This document shows positions 38,083-49,659 of a stretch of DNA of 64,000 nt, in pieces. The notes beneath the pieces are model-generated. The model searched no databases, had not been told where the DNA came from, and saw only the letters and a list, made by a program, of their open reading frames with translations. Origin of the DNA: Drosophila persimilis (lineage: Eukaryota; Arthropoda; Insecta; Diptera; Drosophilidae); contig NW_020825288.1 in the NCBI RefSeq assembly GCF_003286085.1, forward strand, positions 6,758,001-6,822,000, read 5' to 3'. Within the stretch, counting starts at the first letter, position 1, and each line of letters opens with the position of its first letter. A program made the position numbers and the translations under genes.

Positions 38083-41000
38083 CTAATTGAGTAGATTCTG
38101 AACAATTTCAAATGCCTCCGCACTGTTACACGTGCTGACCACGTTGTTAAAATGGTGCGGATAGTCGTCCTTTAGTTCCTGCACGAAGGAAACAGCACTG
38201 GCAGTGGATTCGCTATCGCTTAGTTTCCCATTCACGAGCGCATTAAGGGTGACGGCCACCATCTGGCCAATGAAATCGACAACACTAGGACGCGCATTCA
38301 TGTAGAGGACGCGGAAAGCCATGAGCACTATGTCATAATCTTCGGTGTCCTTGCGGAGGGGCAGATTGTGCATAAAAACGGGCAGCACGAAACCTAGAGG
38401 CACAATATTGCAATTGGTTATAATCAGGCGTGCCAGAGCCCCGCAGATATTATCCACTGCAAAGGCATCAGTCTCCCTGGCGATCGCATCGGAGAGAGCT
38501 TGCAAAATCACTGAAAACGAGCCAAAAGAATTTTCTTCAGCATTATAGACGAGTTCGCCCAGGCCGAAGAAGCAGCAATGACGCGCCTTGGATTGGCAGT
38601 CGGTTGAGCCTTCTAGGAACACGGGCAAGAGGTCATCGAAATAGGTGACCACACGGATGCCCAGCGGCCGGATGCACTCGGACAGGACGCCGTAAACAAG
38701 AGTACGCTGATTTAGATCATCGTTTTTCTTAGCCTTTTCCTGCAAAAACGGAAGGTTATTTAGATCTGCGGATCACCAGCGAAATCTTACGCTTACCAGT
38801 TGGGTCAATAATAATTTGTACAGTCGTCCAAAATACATTGAGTATGTCTCCGGGTCGAGAGCGTAGCTAATCGTGACCACGAGATTGGCAGCACTCTCAA
38901 TAACCATCTCATCGTCCTCGCACTCCTCGGTGTCCGTATCGCCCTCGCCATCGTCCACGGGCTCACTGTACTGACAGGCCGTTTTACTGAGTAGCACATC
39001 TGTGATGCCCCCAACGAGATCCTCTGCCAGTTGAGCCAAGGGCAAAGCCGCTTTCTTGACGGTCTTGAATAGCTCGCCGAGGTTTTCCAGTATTGTAGAG
39101 ACTATGTCCGGCTCCTCGTCTTTCTTGATAAGGTGAGTAAACTGTGGCACAAGGATGGTGCATGCAAGCTTCACGCCGTCTATGTCAGCCGTATAGCCGA
39201 GGGCCATCACAAATGCGCAGAGGGCGTCGATGGATGCCTTGCGGATGACTTCCTGGTTATGATCAATATTTTTGTGCACCACATCGAATGCCATCGTAAG
39301 GTAGGGCATAAAGGATTTGCTTGAATTCAGAGCAATATCCTTCAAGGCCAATGTGGCCTCCTCCTTCTCAAGGACAAAGTCATTTTCCACCTGCAAGTCA
39401 TCCGAACCATCGCCCACATTATGATTATTGGATTCATTGTCACATTCGGTAGATGCCACCGACTGAATCATGCGTTCCACAAACCTTGGGAACGCAGTAT
39501 CCATATTATCAGTCAAAACGAACGATAGTCCGGAAAGCAAAGAGTAGATGGCACGCCTCAGGTCAGGATCATCTGGACCCTGATCCAGCATTGTCAGAGA
39601 AAACTGCAGTGTACAATCAGCGAGATGAGTAAAATTCTCTTTTCCCACATAACTGGCGATTGAAGCCAGTGTATCTATGGCCTCAATGCGCAGCGCATTG
39701 AGCGGCGCGGAGCATTCATAGACCAGATAGTGCGTCAGTATATGCACAATCGGATTTAAGTACGGCGAGAAATTGGTCTTCGATACACTGGCCACCGTTG
39801 AGATGTTGATTAGGGCAAGCTTTCGAATGTGCACGTGGTTCTCTTGGTCCATGCACTCGAAGAGACTGAGAATAATTTGAGATTACTATATGAACACAAT
39901 GGGCAATAGAAACTATAAATTACCATTCCATCACCACCGGCAAATGTGGTAAAATCTCATCTTCAAGGTGATCACATAAATCTGCCAGAGCATTGAAGAT
40001 TCGATTTATCTTGTTGGGCTCCACCGAATGGGTCATCTTCGCCTCCACAACCACTTGATGGATGAAATCGAGCACCACGGGCATTATCTGCGGTGCAAAT
40101 GTGGATATCTCGGGCTGCATATGCTCTGTGAACTGTCCCAGGGCAAAGAAGGCCACGTTATGCACGCGGGGATCCGGATCGATAACGCCCCTCTGGATGA
40201 TGAGGCTCAGCAATATTTCCAGATTGTTCCGTTTGATGTACTCCGAGCAACCCTCGGAGATGACGGCTATGCACATGAAGGCGCCGCGACGGCGCTGTGG
40301 ATCGTGACTCTGGAGAGATGGCTCGATAATTGGGAGAAGAGCTCGAAGAAGCTTCTCTGAGGATAGGTCGAAAGCCATGTTATCGAGGGCTTGGGTGGCC
40401 GCGCTGCCGGGACTATTGAAGGTTCCCGTGAGGTAGTCATCCTCTTCATCCTCGCTGTCGAATACACTGCAGATCATCTCGAAGATGGCGACCAGGATGG
40501 GCCCTAGCAGCTTCTGTTTGACGATTGTCCGCTTCTTTACGCTCACTACGCGTCCAACAAAGTCCACCACCTCAATACGGATGGGAGCATAGAACTGCTT
40601 GTTCCTCAAAATCTCCAGGCAGAACTGAACGACGTTCTGTATATTCTTATTGAGCAATTTTGGGGTATTCTCGACCATGGAATCAAGCATGTCAAAGCCG
40701 TTATTGAATTCGGACACGACTCCCTTTTGGGCAAATGCCTGCAGGGCAAAAAGCATCAGAGGCACGGTATTTTCCAGCGTCTCCTCTGTGTGGCTGTCAA
40801 CTAATGGAACCAGGAAACACATTCCCATCATCATATTGGATACAGTGGTTGTGGCCATATCTCCTTTGGCCTGGGCTGCCACCAGTACACAGGAAAAGAG
40901 TTCAAAGGCCGCCGGCATGCGGCTGAGAAAATGATCTGGGGCGGCCTCGGTCAGCGTACAGAATATGGATGCCCCCAGCTCACTCTTCTTTGGATCGGGC

Positions 41001-41398
41001 ATGTTGCAGAATTGAAAACTGAGTGCCAGCAAATCAGCCAACCACGAGTCCTCCTTATCCGCCTCATGACGCACCAAAGTTCCAATGAGCTTTCCAATCG
41101 CATTCCTTACACCCTTTTGCTCCTCTCCTATCAATGCCTGGAGCATGCAACTCTTTATTTCCTCCTGCTGTTCGGGCGCCACCATCTGCCAGTGATGCAG
41201 CTTCTGGAGTCGTTTATTCATCAGGAGAACTGCGAGCTGGCGGACTGGTGCCTCTCGGGGCGACACCAGAATCTGGCAGAACCCTGTCAGGGTCTGCGGA
41301 TTCCTAAACGCCTGGCCCAAAGCTTCAGTGCACTCGTGGATTCGGCTTGTATCTGTGCACATGATACCGCCAATTATGTCCACCAATGCCGCCTCCAT
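38083..41398 (-). CDS. Importin-4-type karyopherin beta
   Basis: Nuclear transport receptor: HEAT-repeat proteins of this family bind cargo such as histones and ribosomal proteins and carry it into the nucleus with Ran. Exons (minus strand) 41398-39924, 39865-38797 and 38739-38083, with 58- and 57-nt introns, give 1066 aa; vertebrate importin-4 is about 1080. The N-terminal part has the importin-beta N-domain pattern (ECTEALGQAFRNPQTL, then VRQLAVLLMNKRLQKLHHW). HEAT-like helices continue throughout, and an acidic stretch (DDGEGDTDTEECEDDE) lies in the C-terminal third. Donors are TG/GTAATT and CTG/GTAAGC. I judge the match to importin-4 better than to importin-5 (Karybeta3). D. melanogaster has the importin-4 duplicates Apollo and Artemis on 3L, so direct orthology at this site is uncertain and no symbol is given. 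Confidence 0.88.
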
Positions 41399-42257
41399 AC
41401 TTGACTTGAAACTATATATTTTATTTTACTTTTGGATAATAAATTGTAATTTCGTAATGTGGTGCGACCAACTTTTTAGAAAAAACTATTCGAATGTGAC
41501 CAAATGCTCGATATGCTTCTGACGTTTTTTTCCAAAGCACCTATATTTTTATCGATGAAAACATATATAAACCCCCGTGCTTTCAAGGATTTTCGATGTG
41601 TAGGAAAACCGGCAAAATGTTTTTAAAGCAGCGCACACTGGGCGGAATTCCAAAATAAGTGGCATAAAGTCGAAAATTTTTTTGAAGCAAATATTAATTA
41701 TATTTCAATATATTGAAAGAAGAATCCGTATATAAAAAATCGATACATTTTGTTGCTAAAAATGCAACCCTGTCATTCTGATCAAGCTTCAAAGTCAGTT
41801 GATTAGTCAGCTGATTCCTGCGACCAAATTAGCGGGAAATTTTTATTTACTTTTTATTCACCACTGCAGTGGCAGAATCGAGCAGACACTGCGAACATTT
41901 GGCCAGATTTTGCAATCTCAACTCTTAACTCAAGTCTCAATCGACAGAACCCGTTTTCTTTATACTGGCAACGCCTAAGGAAAAGTCGTCCCTGTACTCT
42001 ATGTTTTATTGTTAAGTTTAATTAATAGTTTTAACTGGTTGAAACTGGAATTATGTATTTTACTTTTGCGTTTTTTTTTAACTGCCTGTTTCATATTACA
42101 GCCATGTGGCTCTCTAAATATCCTGATAACGCGAGATCCCAGGAATACGAGAAGATGCCATATTCCAGCATATATTGCTATTGGTTTAATTTCATCCACC
42201 ATTGGGACAGAAACTGTGTTCCGATGGATACTCAAAGAGTTCTTTCTCAACGTTCAT
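41399..42257. promoter_or_regulatory. Promoter region of the importin gene and 3' flank of the first amidase
   Basis: Within about 400 bp of the importin ATG there are housekeeping-type core elements. TGGTCACATT on the minus strand (41493-41502) is one base off Motif 1 (YGGTCACACT). There are also DRE-like ATCGAT sites near 41551 and 41739. There is no TATA box at a suitable place. The AATAAA on the minus strand at 42005-42010 is a candidate poly(A) signal for the amidase, about 250 nt after its stop. Confidence 0.4.
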
Positions 42258-44060
42258 TTAATCATCAAACTCGTGTGGAGTGGGTGGCTGCCAGCCGCCA
42301 AAGGCCCTCTCCAATTCCACGGCCAGGTGCAGACACAAACGATCCTGATGGGGCGCCGCAATTACGGAGAATCCTATAGGCAGGCCCTGTTTATTAACTC
42401 CGACTGGCACATGCGTGACCGGCAGGCCGAGAACGTTGAAGATCAGGGTGTAGTCGATGCCCCACAACGGCAAAACTATCCACTTGTGCCTGGCGGCCGG
42501 CGAGCTCATGGTGGGGAATAGGAGAACCCCGTTCTCCCCTAGAAATGTCTGTATGTTGGAATACAAATTGGCATTAGACATCATCGGAGATTGCGTGCAC
42601 GCTAATTGGCCACTTACACTGAACTCTCCAATGAGCGCCCTGGACTCCGCATGGTATTGTTCCATTTGAGGTCTTCCCACAAACGCCTGGCAGCGGCGCA
42701 TAAGCTCAAAGATCAGGGCGTTGGTTGTGTAACTCGACTGACCGCGGATGCTGCGAAACAGTTCGCCCAGAGTCTCGCGCACTTTGCCCGACCCCTCCGT
42801 TGGCTCTGCCTCCAGCAGGTAGTCCATCTGGTGCATGCCTGCAATCCCGGCCAGGGCCATCTCCATGGAGTTGCCGAGGTTTGGAAGCTTGGCGCGTTGC
42901 ACATCCAGGCCGAGGGCTTTCAAGTGCACCACAGCCTTGCGAATTGCGTTTTGGATCTCCCCCTCCACCGACTGATGCATCCATCCGTTGATGCCCTCGA
43001 ACCCCATGGCATAGTGGATCTTCAGTTGGCTTAACTGGAAGGGTTCCCTCAAGCGCAGTGTGGCTGCCTTCTCGCTGCCAGCCATCACCTCGAGGAGATC
43101 AGGTAGATCCACGGCGAAGCGACTGATGGGTCCCTCCACCAGATATTGCTCAAAATCCTCGGCGATCGAGTTGGGGAAATGACCGCCCACGGATACCACT
43201 CCGCCGGACGGCTTGTGGCCAAAGATGCCGCAGTATAGACTCGGGATGCGAATGGAGCCGCCAATGTCTGAGCCGATGCCGAAGAGGGAGGCGCCAGCGG
43301 CATTTAAGGAGCCCTGAAAGGAAACTCTTTCGTTCATCGCAACATAGGGTTGAGGGGAATGTTACTACTCACCTCACCTCCAGAACTGCCACCGGGTGTG
43401 CGCTCAAAGTCGTACGGATTGAGGCAGCGGCCATTGAGCAAGGTGTCCGTCTCAATGCTGAAGCAGTACTCGGGCGTGGCAGAGACCAGCAATGGAATGG
43501 CTCCCGCAGAACGAATGCGCTTCACGGCGACGCCATCGTTCTGCGCTTTCACATTCCTTCTGGCCAAACTTCCCACGGCAAAGGTCATGCCGCCCAGGGC
43601 ACAAGATTCTTTCACTGTTAGGGGAAGTCCCAGAAGGGGGCGATCTTTGAACAGCTTCTCCACATCGTTCGAACGGGCTATGAGGTCATCAGCTGACGCT
43701 GCTTCCTGCAGAGCTTCGGGAAAACGAGACTCGACCAAAGCATTCAAATGAGGATTGACCGCCTCTATCCGTTCTATGTAGGCCTTAACGAGTTCCACGG
43801 AAGTCAACTGAAGTAGCAATAGATTATAAGTCGAACCAAAATATTGATTTGTATTTCTCTTCCTTCATATCGACTCTCACCTGTCGCGTACGCAGACGTT
43901 TGCGCAGCTCCTGGACGCTCAGCGTAAGCAGGCGATTCCTTATGGGCGGCAACAGGGTTTTTCGTGGTTTCGGCGGGTACCAGAATCTGTCCAGCAGCGG
44001 TCCGACTATCAGGGCGATTGCCTTAACGGCAATCACAATTAAACGCAGAAATAATTCCAT
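42258..44060 (-). CDS. Fatty-acid amide hydrolase-like amidase, copy A
   Basis: Amidase-signature serine hydrolase of the FAAH2 group, which hydrolyses fatty-acid amides at membranes. Exons (minus strand) 44060-43881, 43807-43373, 43313-42618 and 42548-42258 give 533 aa. A hydrophobic N-terminal anchor (about residues 2-24) precedes the amidase domain. The catalytic triad is intact: Lys126 in LPLTVKES, Ser201 in PGGSSGGE and Ser225 in DIGGSIR. The spacings of 75 and 24 residues equal those of rat FAAH (K142/S217/S241). Intron 2 falls directly after GGSSGGE. The 69-nt intron 3 is in frame without stops. The start is the ATG in GAAATGG, because codons upstream in frame have no ATG. It is tandem with copy B, same strand. 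The likely D. melanogaster counterparts are CG7910/CG7900; which copy matches which is unknown. Confidence 0.9.
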
Positions 44061-44456
44061 TTCAGCCCGCACGCGATGGCGAATGGAGAGGTATTATATG
44101 GGGAAGAGAATTCACAAAACTTTCCGGTGTAAAACGTGTATAGCACATACACTGCACATATATATGTATAGTCAGCAGAGGCAGCAGTAAAAGCAGAAAC
44201 AGAAGAGAGAGACAAACAACAAAGGTAGAAACAGACTGGCAGGAAGAGAGGGAGTGCGAGCGATCACAAGCAAGCGGTAAACGCGAGCGAGAGTGGGCTT
44301 GTGTTTACTAAAATACCTCTCACGGCTTCCAGCTGTCACGAATACGAATTTGTAATCTATGTGTTAAGAAGTGTATAATAATAAGGGCTCGCGTACACTG
44401 TAGCTGAAAGCTTAACTGATCTGAGAGCTTTTTTCAGGCAGAATCAGCTGGCAGGT

Positions 44457-44471
44457 GCGTACATTGTACGC
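44457..44471. repeat. 15-bp palindrome upstream of amidase copy A
   Basis: GCGTACATTGTACGC is a perfect inverted repeat with a one-base centre, about 400 bp upstream of the copy A start codon. A dimeric factor could bind such a site, but none is identified. Confidence 0.35.
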
Positions 44472-44557
44472 TGATCTGATTGCTGAAAGCTGAAAGCTAT
44501 TACCTCCCTTTGTCTCCCTTCTTAAGTGGCATCAAATAATTATCATGATAATTAATT

Positions 44558-44945
44558 GGGGTATATTAGATTTGTGATGAAAATGGATTTGTGTAACGTC
44601 CAGAAGGAATCGTTTCCGACCCCATAAAGTATATATGTATATTCTTGATCAGCATCAATAGCCGAGTCGATTGAGCCCTGTCTGTCTGTCTGTCTGTCCG
44701 TCCGTCCGTCTGTCCATCCCTATCAGCGCTAGGGCTCAAAGACTACAAGAGCTAGAGCAACGACATTTTATATCCAGACTTCTGTGATATGTCACTGTTA
44801 CAAGTATATTTCAAAACTTGCCCCGCCCACTGCCGCCCCCAAAAAGGGCGAAAATCTGCAGCATCCACAATTTCAAAAATACGAGAAAACAGAAAACGCA
44901 GAATCGTAGAGGATGACTTTATCTTCTATATCTTATATCTATATA
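44558..44945 (+). mobile_element. DINE-1/mini-me element copy
   Basis: It contains GGGGTATATT, then TCCAGAAGGAATCGTTTCC, ACCCCATAAAGTATATATG, the conserved core TTGATCAGCATCAATAGCCG with AGTCGATTGAGCC, and a long (GTCY)n tract (TGTCTG... to CCGTC, about 44681-44715). A CCCGCCCACTGCCGCCCCC block and AAAATCTGCAGCATCCACAA follow. These blocks in this order are typical of DINE-1 in Drosophila. It has no ORF of a transposase. The right end runs into the minisatellite, so its exact boundary is unclear. Confidence 0.8.
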
Positions 44946-47056
44946 ATTATTCAATACAAATCAAGAATAACAATTATACTAATAATTAAACAATAAAAAT
45001 CAAGAATAACAATTATAATAATAGTTATTCATAACAATTATAATAATAGTTATTCAATAAAAATCAAGAATAACAATTATAATAATAGTTATTCAATAAA
45101 AATCAAGAATAACAATTATATTAATAATTATTCAATAAAAATCAAGAATAACAATTATAATAATAGTTATTCAATAAAAATCAAGAATAACAATTATAAT
45201 AATAGTTATTCAATAAAAATCAAGAATAACAATTATAATAATAGTTATCCATAACAATTATAATAATAGTTATTCAATAAAAATCAAGAATAACAATTAT
45301 AATAATAGTTATTCAATAAAATCAAGAATAACAATTATAATAATAGTTATCCATAACAATTATAATAATAGTTATCCATAACAATTATAATAATAGTTAT
45401 CCATAACAATTATAATAATAGTTATTCAATAAAAATCAAGAATAACAATTATAATAATAGTTATTCAGTAAAAATCAAGAATAATAATTATAATAATAGT
45501 TATTCAATAAAAATCAAGAATTAAAAATCAAGAATAACAATTATAATAATAGTTATCCATAACAATTATAATAATAGTTATTCAATAAAAATCAAGAATA
45601 ACAATTATAATAATAGTTATCCATAACAATTATAATAATAGTTATCCATAACAATTATAATAATAGTTATCCATAACAATTATAATAATAGTTATTCAAT
45701 AAAAATCAAGAATAACAATTATAATAATAGTTATTCATAACAATTATAATAATAGTTATTCAATAAAAATCAAGAATAACAATTATAATAATAGTTATTC
45801 AATAAAAATCAAGAATAACAATTATAATAATAGTTATCCATAACAATTATAATAATAGTTATTCAATAAAAATCAAGAATAACAATTATAATAATAGTTA
45901 TTCAATAAAAATCAAGAATAACAATTATAATAATAGTTATCCATAACAATTATAATAATAGTTATCCATAACAATTATAATAATAGTTATTCAATAAAAA
46001 TCAAGAATAACAATTATAATAATAGTTATTCATAACAATTATAATAATAGTTATACAATAAAAATCAAGAATAACAATTATAATAATAGTTATTCAATAA
46101 AAATCAAGAATAACAATTATAATAATAGTTATTCATTAAAAATCAAGAATAACAATTATAATAATAGTTATTCAGTAAAAATCAAGAATAACAATTATAA
46201 TAATAGTTATTCAATAAAAATCAAGAATAACAATTATAATAATAGTTATTCAATAAAATCAAGAATAACAATTATAATAATAGTTATCCATAACAATTAT
46301 AATAATAGTTATCCATAATAATTATAATAATAGTTATTCAATAAAAATCAAGAATAACAATTATAATAATAGTTATTCAGTAAAAATCAAGAATAACAAT
46401 TATAATAATAGTTATTCAATAAAAATCAAGAATAACAATTATAATAATAGTTATTCAATAAAAATCAAGAATAACAATTATAATAATAGTTATCCATAAC
46501 AATTATAATAATAGTTATTCAATAAAATCAAGAATAACAATTATCATAATAGTTATCCATAACAATTATAATAATAGTTATTCAATAAAAATCAAGAATA
46601 ACAATTATAATAATAGTTATCCATAACAATTATAATAATAGTTATCCATAACAATTATAATAATAGTTATTCAATAAAAATCAAGAATAACAATTATAAT
46701 AATAGTTATTCATAACAATTATAATAATAGTTATTCAATAAAAATCAAGAATAACAATTATAATAATAGTTATTCAGTAAAAATCAAGAATAACAATTAT
46801 AATAATAGTTATTCAATAAAAATCAAGAATAACAATTATAATAATAGTTATTCAGTAAAAATCAAGAATAACAATTATAATAATAGTTATTCAGTAAAAA
46901 TCAAGAATAACAATTATAATAATAGTTATTAAATAAAAATCAAGAATAACAATTATAATAATAGTTATCCATAACAATTATAATAATAGTTATGCAATAA
47001 AAATCAAGAATAATAGTTATAACAATAGTTATTCAATAAAAATAAAGAATAATAAT
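44946..47056. repeat. 2.1-kb AT-rich minisatellite with two unit types
   Basis: A tandem array of a 22-bp core (TAACAATTATAA then TAATAGTTAT) separated either by a 17-bp linker (TCAATAAAAATCAAGAA, giving a 39-bp unit) or by CCA (giving a 25-bp unit). From the length I estimate about 60 cores. The core is a near-perfect palindrome: TAAC-a-ATTAT, centre A, ATAAT-a-GTTA. Variants include CAGTAAAAATC, CATTAAAAATC and TTCATAAC spacers. The edges are degenerate. The array lies between the two tandem amidase genes, next to the DINE-1 copy. Confidence 0.93.
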
Positions 47057-47734
47057 CTCCGACGAAACTCAAAACGTTCCGTATTTCAATACATGTCTCC
47101 TTTGGATCTTTTAAATTGCCAGCCTGTGCCTATGTGATGAATATTTAAAAGATATTTTAGAAGTATGCACAACAAATTTTAATGTAGTCATTGCTGTAGT
47201 CAATGAGATCTAAAAGTTCCATTTTGAAAATTTTTTCTAATTTGTTTTCCTATTTGCACAGCTATTAAGTAGCCCTGATTATTTCTCAATATGTTAGACA
47301 GACATTATGGATTAAGAATCCTCAGAAATGAATATATTTAAATGCTTTTTAGCATGGTGGACATCTTTTATCTATAATATCCGCGAAAAAAGATGGTTAT
47401 TGATAAAAGTTTTTCCTCAAATATCTAAAGAAAAGTCCAGAAAATTGTCCTAACCTTGGCTTACGGTATATCTCTTAACTTTTATTACACCAGAAGCGAT
47501 TAGAATAATGAAAAAGGTCATAATTTGTCTTTTATTTCGTTGCAATAATTATAATCGTATGATTGTGATGAATTATATGACGGTAGATCGTTAAGATAAT
47601 GATAATGATAGCAATTACCATTTCGACTTCAAGTGCCGTCTGGCCGCTCGAGTACGAGTATATTAAACAATCCGTCATTGAACTTTTAAACAATCAAATG
47701 AACTAAACCACAAACCTTAACTTAACTGGAAATT
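47057..47734. other. 3' flank of amidase copy B
   Basis: AT-rich, without a gene. On the minus strand AATAAA at 47531-47536 lies about 200 nt after the copy B stop and is its likely poly(A) signal. The rest up to the minisatellite shows no repeat similarity that I could recognise. Confidence 0.5.
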
Positions 47735-49659
47735 TCACTTAGAATTAATTGCATGCGGCACTGGTGGCACCCAGCCCTCGAAGACGGCCTCAAGCTCGGC
47801 GGCAATCTGCAGACAGAGCTTGTCCTGGTAGGGAGCCGCCACCACCTGGATGCCAATTGGCATGCCGCGCTGGTTAAGGCCCATTGGCACATGGGTGGCC
47901 GGCAGACCCAGGATATTGAAGAGCAACATGTTGTCGATGCCCGTCGTATTAAGAACGGAGGTGTGGAAGCAGAGCGCGCTCGTGTGGAAGGTCGGCAGCA
48001 GCAGGACACCGCGATCGCCCAAAAGTTGCTGTGAAAGATTTGTGCACAAGCCATCGTATAGGGACATTTTGGATTGTTTCGATTCACTTCAACTTACAAT
48101 TATGTGTTCTTTGATCTTTTTCACTTCATCGCGGTATTCTTGCATGTTCCCAGAGGCCATAAGTCCATTGAAGCGTTGCATCAACTCCAGGAACATTGCC
48201 TCCTTGGTGAACAGCGAGTGCCCGATGAGGCTGTTCATGAACTCCATGATCAAGAGGCGCATGGAGGGCGGACGATCGGGTCGCTGTGTCACAATGCTGG
48301 GCAAGCCCTTCAGATCCACCAGAGACACCAAGGCAATCTCCAAGGAGTTACTCAGGAAACTGAAGTCCATCTGTTGGGGTAATTTATAGATTAGATCAAG
48401 GCGATAACCTGTTTGGAAGTTTGGTGACCTTTTTGGCGTTGATGCCAGCTTTCTCAAAGCATTTCACTGCTTTCGTGACGGCCATCTTGATCTCAAAGTC
48501 CACCACGGGATGGGTGAAAGAGTTCAGGCCCGAATAGCCATAAGAATAGTAGATCTAAGAAGTAGAAGACTATCAGAGAAATGTCTTTGATCTTAGGTGG
48601 TGAGTCATAACCTTTATGTCCTTAAGGGGCACGGTTTCTTCCATCTTCAGCTTGTGCTTGTTGTCTCCCGCCATGATCTCGAGGAGCAGCGGCATGTCGC
48701 GGGCAAAGCGTGTGATGGGTCCAATCTGCAGCATGTCGGGGAAACTCTTGTCCGTCAGCGAGTAGGGAAAGTGACCCTTGACCGATGTCAGGCCCCCCGT
48801 CGGCTTGTGCCCGAAAACTCCACAGAACAACGCGGGCAAACGGATGGAGCCACTAATGTCAGAGCCAACGCCAAAGGTGGTGGCACCGCAGCCATTGAGC
48901 GTTCCCTCGCCTCCGGAGGAGCCCGCCGAAGTCCGACGCATGTCGTAGGGATTTAGACAGCGCCCATTGATCACGGTGCTCGTCTCGAAGCTCATGCAGA
49001 ACTCGGGAGTGGCGGAGACGAGCAGCGGAATGCCGCCGGCGGCACGGAGGAGCTCCACCACATCTCCATCCTTGGCGGCCTTCATGTCCTTGCGGATAAT
49101 GCTGCCCACGGAATAGGACAGGCCTAAAAGGATAGGGAAATCAGCTGGGAATGGTTTCAAACCTACCTTAATGATTACCCTTAACGCCGCACGATTCCTT
49201 GACGGTGAATGGGATACCCAGGATCGGGTATCGCGTGTACAGGGCCACCCGATCGAACTCTGTGCTGGCACGGGCTATGAAGTCATCGGCGAGCCGTGCG
49301 TCAGTCAGGGCCGCCTTGAAGCGCTCATCGACCACGGCATTCAGGGAGGGATTCACTTCTCGGACACGTGCGATGTACGCACTGACCAACTGAACCGAAC
49401 TAATCTGGGGATGAAAATGACATGCAAATGCATGCAAATGTGGCGATTGCTGGGCATGACGTTTGGATCGATTGGAGCAGAGACTAACCTCGCCGCGACG
49501 CAATTGGGTGGCCAGCTCAACGACGGATCTGTTCAGCAGGGGATCACTGATGGGCGGACAGTTGGGAGGCCTGCGGACCATCACCAGATCCAGAATTTTG
49601 TTCACCAACATGCCGAAGGCATTCAGCGCAAAGGCCAGCAGTCGCAGGATGATCTCCAT
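47735..49659 (-). CDS. Fatty-acid amide hydrolase-like amidase, copy B
   Basis: Tandem paralogue of copy A with the same predicted activity. Proposed exons (minus strand): 49659-49489, 49404-49179, 49123-48612, 48554-48409, 48359-48098 and 48028-47735, giving 536 aa. It has an N-terminal hydrophobic anchor (about 3-27). The triad sits at the same residue numbers as in copy A: Lys126 (IPFTVKES), Ser201 (AGSSGGE) and Ser225 (DISGSIR). Introns 1 and 5 match copy A introns 1 and 3 in place; the other three are not shared. The exon 4/5 junction is uncertain. I chose donor CAG/GTTATC and acceptor TTCAG, which keeps KLPN, a motif shared with copy A, but makes a 49-nt intron. The alternative (donor GTCACC, acceptor AACAG, 58 nt) gives KK/MDFSF. 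Everything else is phase-consistent. The D. melanogaster counterpart is probably CG7900 or CG7910. Confidence 0.87.

Noticed and set aside
44946-47056. CRISPR-like array
   Set aside because: The spacers are not unique and the genome is eukaryotic; it is a minisatellite.
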